From NCBI GenBank assembly GCA_900313845.1, contig OMTC01000215.1:1-5929 (forward strand): a DNA stretch of 5,929 nt. Reading direction: 5' to 3'. A program made the position numbers and the translations under genes. A model generated the notes under the pieces. The model was not told where the DNA came from, made no database searches, and saw nothing but the letters and a program-made list of their open reading frames with translations. Each line of letters begins with the position of its first letter. Within the stretch, counting starts at the first letter, position 1. This DNA is from an uncultured Prevotellaceae bacterium. Its GTDB lineage: Bacteria > Bacteroidota > Bacteroidia > Bacteroidales > Bacteroidaceae. This document shows positions 1 through 5,787 of the stretch, in pieces.

Positions 1-1
1 T

Positions 2-616
2 GAAGTGGAGTTAAAGGATGATGAAGAGAGCACTTTTGTGTTCATACCAAGGGAGAATTGCAAATTAGATGAAGTAACACTGAATGGCGTAGATTTGATT
101 TCTTTGGTTGAGAATAACACTTTGAAAGCTGTTATTCCTGACAATTCTCAAATGAATGTAGTTTTCAGCAAGTATGCTGACCTCACAGTGAAACAAGGTG
201 CGACAGGTTATACTCGTCAATCAGTCAAAGCAGATGCAAGGCATACCATTTTCATTGGTTCTTTGGGTGAAAACAAGGTGAATACAGTTATTTTCAATGG
301 CGTAGATGTGACAGACGAATTGGTGAATGGTTATTATACCACTCCTGAGATAAAAGGTGAGTCGGTGCTTTCCATTTCATACGAAACCAACTTATCGGTG
401 AAATCCATGTCACTCAATGAGTTGAAGGTGATGGGGTATAACGGTGAAATTCAAATCAAGAATATAGATGAGCCTTCAGATGTTTTTGTCTATACTGTTG
501 ATGGCAAACTTGTCGGCAGTCTTCCTTATGCTTATGGCTCAGCCAGTATTCAGGTAGCTTCAGAAGAGCTTTATGTTGTGAAAGTCGGTAGTCGAGTTTT
601 CAAGGTAGCTTTGTAA
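2..616 (+). CDS. Surface protein, C-terminal part (5' truncated by window), with T9SS-like sorting tail
   Basis: The frame is open from base 2, so the GTG at 5 is not a credible start and the gene begins outside the window. About 204 residues are visible, ending at TAA 614-616. Two diverged repeats of roughly 55-60 residues can be seen. Each has an NGVD core (LNGVDL, FNGVDV), then a short polar loop, a proline-containing strand and a closing strand (VVFSK, LSISYE). This pattern is common near the C-termini of Bacteroidetes BspA-like leucine-rich-repeat surface proteins, so that family is my inference; no leucine-rich repeats are visible here. The last 70 or so residues resemble a type A T9SS sorting domain: a strand with VYTVDGKLVGS, then SASIQV, then LYVVKVGSRVFKVAL. 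Such proteins are normally exported by Sec, moved across the outer membrane by T9SS and anchored to the surface. By eye its GC content (about 40%) is lower than in the adhesin locus. The coding call is firm; the family is moderate. Confidence 0.82.
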   Translation, partial: EVELKDDEESTFVFIPRENCKLDEVTLNGVDLISLVENNTLKAVIPDNSQMNVVFSKYADLTVKQGATGYTRQSVKADARHTIFIGSLGENKVNTVIFNGVDVTDELVNGYYTTPEIKGESVLSISYETNLSVKSMSLNELKVMGYNGEIQIKNIDEPSDVFVYTVDGKLVGSLPYAYGSASIQVASEELYVVKVGSRVFKVAL

Positions 617-674
617 TAATTGTTAAGGTGAGTTCAAAAATCAATCCGACATCATTTATAAAACCTACCTTCAG

Positions 675-730
675 TAAATGAAGAGAACCCCAGAAGTTTT
701 TTGTCCAACTTCTGGGGTTCTTTTCATTTA
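675..730. terminator. Bidirectional hairpin terminator between convergent genes
   Basis: Arms 675-698 and 707-730 pair over 24 positions, with a single G-T wobble at 683/722, around an 8-base loop (TTTTGTCC). The innermost 14 pairs (GAACCCCAGAAGTT) are perfect and GC-rich. On the + strand this core is followed by TTTTCATTTATTATATG, a usable U-rich tail. On the - strand it is followed by CTCTTCATTTA. It lies 58 bases after the stop of the + strand gene and 14 bases after the stop of the - strand gene, so it probably serves both. Confidence 0.85.
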
Positions 731-744
731 TTATATGTTTCATC

Positions 745-1404
745 TTAGTTGTTATCCGTAAATTCCTCTAAACCCTCGATTTTGTTGTTTTGGATGGAAT
801 CATTTTGCTCCTGACGTGGTTGGTCGATGTATTGATAAACCAAGATGTTCTTGGCGATGACGATTGCCAAGGCAATGATGATTAAGATAATGAGGCAACC
901 TTTGTGAGGAAGTTTGGCACTCTTGCTGTTTGTTTGCAATTGCGAGAGGCGAGTAGGGTCTTCGGTGTCCAAACTCTGCACCACCTCGTGAACGCTGTTG
1001 CTGAACTGGGCAGGATAGGCAAGATATTCGAAGCGGTTGATGACTTCGCCCGTGGTAACAACAACTGTTCCATAGTTCAACAATCTTCCCAAGAAACTTT
1101 GCTCGATATGCACACCTTCCACTTTGGTGAGGATGATTTCGAGTGCTTCCACATTCAGGATTCCTTTCTTGAGGATGATGCGCTTGTTGGTGACAGCATA
1201 ACTGAGACCAAAATAAATATAGGCGATTTGGAAGATACCGATGAGCATCAGTAACACTCCAGCGATTACTGCCCAAAGATTCCAATAAAGGGCAAGAACA
1301 CCCAGGAAAATGATGAAGATAGGACGAGCATAGCGCATCCAGTGGATTTCTCCTTTAAAAATGATTCGCTCGTCAGCAACGAGGTTTTGTTCTATATAAC
1401 CCAT
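745..1404 (-). CDS. PH domain-containing membrane protein (bPH_2 / YdbS-like)
   Basis: This 219-residue protein starts at ATG 1404-1402 and ends at TAA 747-745. A short N-terminal segment with ERIIFKGEIHW leads into two closely spaced membrane helices (about 27-41 and 44-64). A bacterial PH domain follows (about 66-148), with the family signatures YAVTNKRIILKKGIL (69-83) and FLGRLLNYGTVVV (104-116). Most YdbS-like proteins end soon after the PH domain. This one continues with a polar linker (about 148-168), a third strongly hydrophobic helix (about 170-190) and an acidic, Asn/Gln-rich tail of about 28 residues. The family is poorly understood; members are membrane-anchored and I infer no enzymatic role. 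The start is supported by family alignment and by the AT-rich leader just upstream. The gene lies 138 bases downstream of the thioesterase on the same strand, so the two may share a transcript, although a separate promoter box is visible. Confidence 0.88.
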   Translation of the reverse strand: MGYIEQNLVADERIIFKGEIHWMRYARPIFIIFLGVLALYWNLWAVIAGVLLMLIGIFQIAYIYFGLSYAVTNKRIILKKGILNVEALEIILTKVEGVHIEQSFLGRLLNYGTVVVTTGEVINRFEYLAYPAQFSNSVHEVVQSLDTEDPTRLSQLQTNSKSAKLPHKGCLIILIIIALAIVIAKNILVYQYIDQPRQEQNDSIQNNKIEGLEEFTDNN

Positions 1405-1405
1405 T

Positions 1406-1440
1406 AGAAAAGTAAAAATTAAAAAATAAAAATTAAAAGG
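1406..1440 (-). promoter_or_regulatory. A/T-rich translation leader of the PH-domain gene
   Basis: The 35 bases before the ATG are almost pure A/T and contain two copies of AAAAATTAAAA (1414-1424 and 1428-1438, + strand reading). There is no Shine-Dalgarno sequence. Bacteroidetes commonly start translation behind unstructured A/T-rich leaders, so this supports the ATG at 1404. Confidence 0.45.
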
Positions 1441-1457
1441 ACAGGTAATATTTTGTT

Positions 1458-1521
1458 ATCTGCAAAGATATAACATTTAGTTCAAATCTATCTTCTTTTT
1501 GCAACAAAAATCTTTGCAGAT
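1458..1521. repeat. Perfect 12-bp inverted repeat spanning the promoter area
   Basis: ATCTGCAAAGAT at 1458-1469 is repeated in inverted form as ATCTTTGCAGAT at 1510-1521, with 40 bases between. The left arm overlaps the candidate -7 box on the minus strand. A small AT-rich hairpin (TTTTTG-CAA-CAAAAA, 1496-1510) sits just inside the right arm. It could be an RNA fold at the end of the thioesterase transcript, a pair of protein sites, or a chance pairing of two promoter-like motifs. Confidence 0.5.
1463..1470 (-). promoter_or_regulatory. Candidate Bacteroidetes -7 box for the PH-domain gene
   Basis: On the minus strand this reads TATCTTTG, an exact fit to TAnnTTTG, and is followed by CA, as is frequent in this phylum. 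A second fit, TAGATTTG, lies at 1483-1490. Neither has a TTTG at the preferred distance of about 20 bases upstream, so the promoter is plausible but incomplete. The 5' leader would be about 50-75 bases. Confidence 0.4.
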
Positions 1522-1542
1522 TATTCATTTTGAACGCTGTCG

Positions 1543-1992
1543 TCAGTTGGTGGTCAGGTTGTGGGTTTCCTTTTTCGACCACAGGATGCGATTGGTGACG
1601 CGCTCCACGGAAAGCACCGTGCCGTCCTCACCCACAATTTCCACGTTCCACACATGAGTGGAGTAGCCCGCATAAACGAGTCGTGCCTTGCCATAGACCT
1701 TGCCGTGGGTGGCAGACATGGCAACGTGGGTACCGCTCACTTCGGTACCGCATACCTTACCATTCATGTCGAAGCCCGTGAGATGGAGGGAACCAGCACC
1801 GGCGATGGTTTCGGCAAGCGCCAGATAGGCACCACCATGCAGCACGCCAAGATATTGTCGAACGGTGTCGGTGATAGGCATCTCGCAGAGGGCAATATCA
1901 TCGTCGGATGGAAGGAACGTCACTTGCATAGCTTCCACCATCGTGCCGTGGAGCTCGCTTTTCAGAATGTCGCATTCGCGTTGTGTAAGCAT
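1543..1992 (-). CDS. Hotdog-fold acyl-CoA thioesterase, PaaI/YdiI (MenI)-like
   Basis: The protein has 149 residues, the usual length for this family, and ends at TGA 1545-1543. The diagnostic segment is GVLHGGAYLALAETIAG (about 49-65): the HGG motif follows His52, and Glu61 sits where YdiI has its catalytic glutamate. Downstream, GTEVSGTHV and VWNVEIVGEDG followed by an RVTNRIL-type end match the order of strands in YdiI/MenI. Those enzymes hydrolyse acyl-CoA esters such as 1,4-dihydroxy-2-naphthoyl-CoA in menaquinone synthesis. That substrate is plausible in an anaerobe that uses menaquinone, but no other men gene is visible, so I give no symbol. I chose ATG 1992-1990 because the frame could be extended upstream only through a promoter and the terminator hairpin of the next gene, and the extension carries no family sequence. 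The enzyme is cytoplasmic and should be active. Confidence 0.9.
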   Translation of the reverse strand: MLTQRECDILKSELHGTMVEAMQVTFLPSDDDIALCEMPITDTVRQYLGVLHGGAYLALAETIAGAGSLHLTGFDMNGKVCGTEVSGTHVAMSATHGKVYGKARLVYAGYSTHVWNVEIVGEDGTVLSVERVTNRILWSKKETHNLTTN

Positions 1993-2025
1993 ACAATATG
2001 TTTTAGATGAGTCTGTTATTGGTTG

Positions 2026-2057
2026 CAAAATTATATGTTTTCCCCAACACAACCAAA
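2026..2057 (-). promoter_or_regulatory. Promoter of the thioesterase gene (TTTG / TAnnTTTG)
   Basis: Minus-strand reading gives TTTG at 2057-2054, a 20-base gap, then TAATTTTG at 2033-2026. This matches the Bacteroidetes -33/-7 consensus in both sequence and spacing. A transcript starting near 2020 would have a leader of about 27 bases before ATG 1992. A second TTTG (2061-2058) overlaps the upstream box. Confidence 0.65.
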
Positions 2058-2111
2058 CAAATTCGGAAAAATCAGAAGAGAGAAGATGGAGTGAGGAGCG
2101 AAGAAAAGGCA

Positions 2112-2147
2112 TCGAGGGGGTGTGGAAAAAGTCCCACACCCCCTCGA
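2112..2147 (-). terminator. Hairpin terminator of the large adhesin locus
   Basis: A perfect 14-bp stem pairs TCGAGGGGGTGTGG (2112-2125) with its complement (2134-2147) around the 8-base loop AAAAAGTC. It begins 36 bases after the minus-strand stop at 2184. On the minus strand the stem is followed by a pyrimidine-rich stretch (CCTTTTCTTCGCTCC). It separates the adhesin locus from the thioesterase promoter. Confidence 0.8.
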
Positions 2148-2183
2148 ATCGTTACCGTTCATGTCGTTTTCGACGACATTCCA

Positions 2184-4883
2184 TTACTTCACAAGCATCT
2201 TCTTATTGCCAATCATATACATTCCCTTCAAACCGTCAAGGCTCGTAGCCTGACGACGAATCAGACGGCCATCGGTAGTATATACATCGACAGGTTCTCC
2301 CATCAGGGCAATCACATCGATGCCAGTGGTGATGTCAAGCACAGTGGTTATAGGACTCGATTCCATGCCACCAGCATAGACGGCAGTGACAGCAATGGTA
2401 TGCTCACTGCTTGTCAAATCGGCACCCGACAAATCGAAGCTTGTATCGGTAGCACTACCCACCTTTTTGCCATCAACATAGATGTTGTAGCCAACAGGTG
2501 CCGTTGCACCACGCTCGAAGGTGATGTCATCCACCATCAAGCCAAAGATGTCGGTAGAGCTGTGACGGATAGCAAAATACTTCGTGCCTTCAGGCAGTGT
2601 GTAGTTGCACTCTGTCCATTCGGTGTCGCTCAACCATACATTTTCGAGCACTTCGAAGCTACCCACCTCCGCATCGGTGGTTGAATAAAGCACATCGAAA
2701 CCCTCATCGCCATAGCTGTCTGTGATGACGCGAACAAAGAAGCTGATGTTCTGCTCGTTGCCCTTCAGTTCAGGCGAGATGAGCCAGTGGTCAGTACCAG
2801 GAATAGGGTCGCCATCCGCTGCACAAGTAGAGAGCAGCAACTGACTGCCACTATGTGCAGCATACGCCTCTCCTATCTCCTTGGACAAGTAAGCAGGTTT
2901 GAAAACCATCCATGCCATTGGATTTCCCAAGTTAGGAACGTCGAACTCATTGAAAGAATAGCACAACACTCCGTTGCCATCGTAGAGCGTCCAATCGCCG
3001 AAAGCACCGCTATGATTCGTGTCGGTAATGCCTCCCAAGCTAAATTCAGGGAAGTTGCTCGTATCCTCAAAGTCCTCCGTCACACGCATCACACCATCCA
3101 TATCAGGCGCTGTCCATGAGAGCGACAGATTCGAGTCGTGCTTCTCAACAACGAGGTCGGAAGGAACTGGAGCCATAGGCTCAAGGATGGTGATGACGGT
3201 CTGAGCCTCATTGTTTTCCGTCTTCTCATCTGCGTCATAAATCACACGTGCCACGATTTCCACGTCGCCAGCCTCATCAAGTATCGAGGTCTCGAAGTCG
3301 TATTTGTATGTCCAAGACTTAAACGATGCAAGCGACAGGTTTGGAGTCACGTTCAGCAATTCCTTTTCTCCTGCGGTGAGCTGCACGCTGAAGCCACGTG
3401 CCACGTTCTCGCCTTCGTTGGAGACAGTAACAGAGACTGAAGCCGATTTTCCAGCAACAACGCTCTGCGGTGCTGCCACTTCGATAGCCAAGTCGTTCTG
3501 ATAAAAGTCAGTGATGTGGATATTGTCAACGATGAGCATGTTACCCAATTCTACCAAATCGCCTTCCCAAGGGTCAATGACAGAAGCAACGTCGTAGTCA
3601 GCCAAGAAGCCGATTTGAGCATAGCGCCCACCTTGCAACAACGACAGAGGCACCTTCACCTGCGTAAAGTCATCGCTCACGGCGATGTTGTCCTTCAGAA
3701 TTCCAAACACACCACCGTCGGTGCTGCCAACCACTGTAAGCGATTTGATGTCAGGACTTGCCACATCGAAGATAAGTGTTGGATTCTTCAGTCCTTCGAG
3801 GTCGAGTTTGCCCGAAGTGAAATAGACCAGGCCTGTTTCCTCGGAAAGCAAAGCCATCGACGAACCGTCGCCATCGGTTGATTGTCCTGCAATCATCACT
3901 GTGCCATTGGTTTCCCAATAGTAGTGCAATTCAAGGTCGCCGAAGCCTTCCACCAATGGCAATTGATAAGGAGTGCCCACCAACAAGCCAACCGTTTCGG
4001 CATTCGCTTCCGTTTCGGCGTTCGCCTCGTTCGTCGTCTCCACAATCCAGTATTCCGTATGCTGCTCTCCTTCGTCGGTGTTGAAAGGCACATCGAAGGA
4101 GGTGCTCCACACTGAATAGTTCACGGTGGCAGGATTGACAACTCCGCCATTCTCACTAACGATGCCCACCTTGTTCCACTTCAACGAAACCACATCGCCG
4201 CCATCGGTGGCAGTCAGGTTCTGGACAGCAGCAGGAATGTCTGGGCCCACATATATGGCAAGCTTTTCGCTCTTTAGTCCCTTGCCATATTCATTGTATG
4301 GGATGGCTTGGTAAACGTGCATGCCCAATTCATCGGGTTCATCCTCAAATACCACAGCCTCGCCAGGAGCAACACCTATAGAAGAATCGACGACTTGTCC
4401 GTCGCGAAGGAGGTCAACACGAGTCAGGTTGGCGGTCAGAGGTGAATCGTCAACGGCATACTTGGAAGTCGTCACCGTCACAGTTGCCTTCAAGGCAGCC
4501 GTCTCGTCTGCTACAGCACTGATGGCTGGAGCTGCTGGAGCTTTTGTCAGGGCACCATCCTCGATGCTGAGGTAATTCACCACAAGATGGAACTTATCGG
4601 GGTCACTGATGGCATGGATGGCAACGTAATACAGTCCCGTTTCATCCACCGAGAACAGATTCTCGTATTCTTCACCCTGTTCATCATCCGTGGTCACTTC
4701 CGTAGGAGCAATCAGCGTGGTCGTCAACGCCTCGGCAGTTGGTTCCTTGCCCAGCATCACCTCGAAGCGCTCTGGAATACCTCCGTTGTAGGCATTGATG
4801 ACGACATTGTAATTCTTACCAGCCTCCAGCAGGATAGGCAGCGTGACAAGGTAGAGCACCCTTGTCGTTATATGCCACTGCAT
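2184..4883 (-). CDS. Adhesin locus, 3' fragment: partial jelly-roll, Fn3-like, CARDB-like and cleaved-adhesin domains plus sorting tail
   Basis: The open frame reaches TTG 4901; the first ATG is 4883-4881. Recognisable homology starts only at about 4853. Numbering from TTG 4901, the domains are: the second half of a choice-of-anchor J jelly-roll (17-113); Fn3-like (about 120-218); a second Fn3-like unit (222-310); a divergent jelly-roll ending in MLIVDNIHI (312-463); a CARDB-like domain (469-573); an Fn3-like domain (578-857) split by a cleaved-adhesin jelly-roll (about 607-797, with DHWLISPEL and GLMVDDITFERG); and a C-terminal tail (about 860-905) with VDVYTTDGRLIRR and YMIGNKKMLVK, typical of T9SS cargo. 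The split Fn3 plus cleaved adhesin recalls the adhesin regions of gingipains and HagA from Porphyromonas. No protease or glycosidase domain is visible. As it stands, translation would need reinitiation at ATG 4883. The role is inferred to be cell-surface adhesion or matrix binding. Confidence 0.72.
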   Translation of the reverse strand: MQWHITTRVLYLVTLPILLEAGKNYNVVINAYNGGIPERFEVMLGKEPTAEALTTTLIAPTEVTTDDEQGEEYENLFSVDETGLYYVAIHAISDPDKFHLVVNYLSIEDGALTKAPAAPAISAVADETAALKATVTVTTSKYAVDDSPLTANLTRVDLLRDGQVVDSSIGVAPGEAVVFEDEPDELGMHVYQAIPYNEYGKGLKSEKLAIYVGPDIPAAVQNLTATDGGDVVSLKWNKVGIVSENGGVVNPATVNYSVWSTSFDVPFNTDEGEQHTEYWIVETTNEANAETEANAETVGLLVGTPYQLPLVEGFGDLELHYYWETNGTVMIAGQSTDGDGSSMALLSEETGLVYFTSGKLDLEGLKNPTLIFDVASPDIKSLTVVGSTDGGVFGILKDNIAVSDDFTQVKVPLSLLQGGRYAQIGFLADYDVASVIDPWEGDLVELGNMLIVDNIHITDFYQNDLAIEVAAPQSVVAGKSASVSVTVSNEGENVARGFSVQLTAGEKELLNVTPNLSLASFKSWTYKYDFETSILDEAGDVEIVARVIYDADEKTENNEAQTVITILEPMAPVPSDLVVEKHDSNLSLSWTAPDMDGVMRVTEDFEDTSNFPEFSLGGITDTNHSGAFGDWTLYDGNGVLCYSFNEFDVPNLGNPMAWMVFKPAYLSKEIGEAYAAHSGSQLLLSTCAADGDPIPGTDHWLISPELKGNEQNISFFVRVITDSYGDEGFDVLYSTTDAEVGSFEVLENVWLSDTEWTECNYTLPEGTKYFAIRHSSTDIFGLMVDDITFERGATAPVGYNIYVDGKKVGSATDTSFDLSGADLTSSEHTIAVTAVYAGGMESSPITTVLDITTGIDVIALMGEPVDVYTTDGRLIRRQATSLDGLKGMYMIGNKKMLVK
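3993..4028 (-). repeat. 18-bp tandem duplication encoding (EANAET)x2
   Basis: Two adjacent 18-base units (3993-4010 and 4011-4028) differ at two positions and encode EANAET twice (residues 292-303 counted from TTG 4901). They lie in the linker before the second jelly-roll domain. The duplication keeps the frame and looks like a slippage-type length change in a flexible acidic linker. Confidence 0.75.
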
Positions 4884-5430
4884 ATTAATTGTGGATGCCA
4901 AGCGTCAAGTCTTCACCATTGTCAACCCACGAAAGGGCTGCTCCTGGTGTCACATTCTCGAAGCTATGGATGACCTCGTTGTCACGCATCAGCTCAATCT
5001 TGTCCAGATTGGTTGTCAAGGCATCGCCATTGCGCTTCGCAGTAGGAGCCGTGAAACTGACAGTCACCTCCAGCTTCTCCTCTGTCTGCACGGCAGTGAA
5101 GTCGGCAGGAGCCGCTGGCGCTTCCATTTCGAAGATGTCAACCAGCACATTATCCACAAAGAGCTTGTTCCTATCGGCATCGCTGATGGCATGGAAACCA
5201 ATGTAGTAGGTGCCCGACTCGCTGACAGAGAACCTTGCCTCCATGCCCTGTGGTTCCTCCCACAGCACGTCGGTCGGTTTAACAATTGGCATGAACATAC
5301 CCTCAAAAGCGACTTCGGTGCCTAACTTCACCTCAATGCGCTCGTCGTAGCCCTTGTTCCATGTATCGAAACTCAGGGTGTACTGCTTGCCAGCATCGAA
5401 GTGGAAGGCTGGTGAAATCAGCCAGTCGTC
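4278..5430 (-). repeat. Two diverged copies of a jelly-roll + Fn3 module
   Basis: Copy 1 covers about 5430-4855 and copy 2 about 4853-4278. Aligned landmarks in order are: WLISPAFHFDAGK / YLVTLPILLEAGK; YDERIEVKLG / IPERFEVMLG; GTYYIGFHAISDADRNK / GLYYVAIHAISDPDKFH; LTTNLDKIELMRDNEV / LTANLTRVDLLRDGQV; and GIHN-stop-YAVAYNDKG / GMHVYQAIPYNEYG. At DNA level the longest identity I noticed is CTGATGGCATGGA at 5183-5195 and 4606-4618, 577 bases apart. In the intact ancestor the copies were probably separated by further sequence, because copy 2 lacks the first half of its jelly-roll. Confidence 0.75.
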
Positions 5431-5664
5431 TGCCTCAAACACTTCACTATAGGTGTATCGTGCAAACCAGTTGTCATCGCTATTGTAAGCGAAGTCCCAA
5501 GTGTTTCCGTCACTGTTCTCGTCAAGGATGCTGAACGCTTCCTGCTCATCCAGTGTCTGGAACTCGTTAAGATAAGGATAGTTCTCAATAGGTTTGAAAG
5601 GGTCCTCGCGCGAAATGGTGATATCCTCAATCCATGCGTAGGCATACGATTCCTCATCGCTCAT
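4885..5664 (-). CDS. Adhesin locus, 5' fragment: choice-of-anchor J jelly-roll plus Fn3-like domain, ends at a premature TAA
   Basis: The frame is open from 5712 to TAA 4887-4885. The first ATG is 5664; TTG 5676 is a weaker alternative. Neither looks like a real protein start, because the sequence before and after it (DFDLLANMSDEE, then AWIEDITISRED) resembles the last strands of an earlier jelly-roll domain. Numbering from TTG 5676, a complete choice-of-anchor J domain spans about 28-181. It includes the typical DENSDGNTWDFAY, EADDWLISPAF and YYIGFHAISD segments and ends at LFVDNVLV. An Fn3-like domain follows from 187 and is cut off at GIHN. There is no signal peptide, catalytic domain or sorting tail, so this fragment alone could not reach the surface. 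In the bacterial families that carry these domains they bind carbohydrate or protein; here the function is only inferred. Confidence 0.65.
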   Translation of the reverse strand: MSDEESYAYAWIEDITISREDPFKPIENYPYLNEFQTLDEQEAFSILDENSDGNTWDFAYNSDDNWFARYTYSEVFEADDWLISPAFHFDAGKQYTLSFDTWNKGYDERIEVKLGTEVAFEGMFMPIVKPTDVLWEEPQGMEARFSVSESGTYYIGFHAISDADRNKLFVDNVLVDIFEMEAPAAPADFTAVQTEEKLEVTVSFTAPTAKRNGDALTTNLDKIELMRDNEVIHSFENVTPGAALSWVDNGEDLTLGIHN

Positions 5665-5787
5665 GTTTGCCAACAAGTCGAAGTCGCCACACCAGCCTGG
5701 GCAGCGACAAAATCAATCTTCTTCGAAGGCTGTTTTTTTCTTTACCATAAAATAACTATTTACACTAAAATTTTGGAAGATTGTTGG

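Larger units (their letters stand above)
2184..5748 (-). pseudogene. Broken surface adhesin gene (modular jelly-roll / Fn3 protein)
   Basis: I treat the whole stretch as remains of one gene. From ATG 5748 the frame gives MVKKKTAFEED and stops at TGA 5715-5713. The same frame then stays open to TAA 4887-4885, and homology resumes in a different frame from about 4853 to the stop at 2184. The evidence for one ancestral gene is that the two halves carry diverged copies of the same module. The TAA falls at a position that is tyrosine in the second copy, and the sequence after the TAA (YAVAYNDKG) still matches the second copy (QAIPYNEYG). The restart occurs inside a jelly-roll domain whose first half is absent. 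Signal peptide and N-terminus are missing; the C-terminal sorting tail is intact. An assembly error between repeated modules is an alternative to real decay. The two open fragments are described separately. Confidence 0.7.

Noticed and set aside
904..1254. Plus-strand open frame of 116 codons opposite the PH-domain gene.
   Set aside because: It is antisense to a gene with clear family motifs, has no promoter of its own and encodes no recognisable protein.
1990..2139. N-terminal extension of the thioesterase to 198 residues (GTG at 2139).
   Set aside because: The extension runs through the terminator hairpin and the promoter, has no family similarity, and ATG 1992 gives the normal family length.
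2007..2684. Plus-strand open frame of 225 codons opposite the adhesin tail.
   Set aside because: It runs through the terminator and promoter, and its protein is a low-quality shadow rich in His, Ser and Arg; the minus strand has the real domains.
4852..4901. Programmed ribosomal frameshift or stop bypass joining the two adhesin fragments.
   Set aside because: The stop and the frame change are about 30 bases apart, there is no slippery heptamer or evident downstream structure, and part of a domain is missing at the join.
4606..5195. Mobile element or recombination repeats around the 577-base spaced CTGATGGCATGGA.
   Set aside because: The identity is only 13 bases and encodes the same protein motif (HAISD) in both modules, so it reflects module duplication.
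5713..5715. TGA read as selenocysteine in MVKKKTAFEED-TGA-FCRC.
   Set aside because: Selenocysteine is not expected in an exported adhesin N-terminus, no SECIS-like hairpin follows, and the surrounding residues match no selenoprotein.
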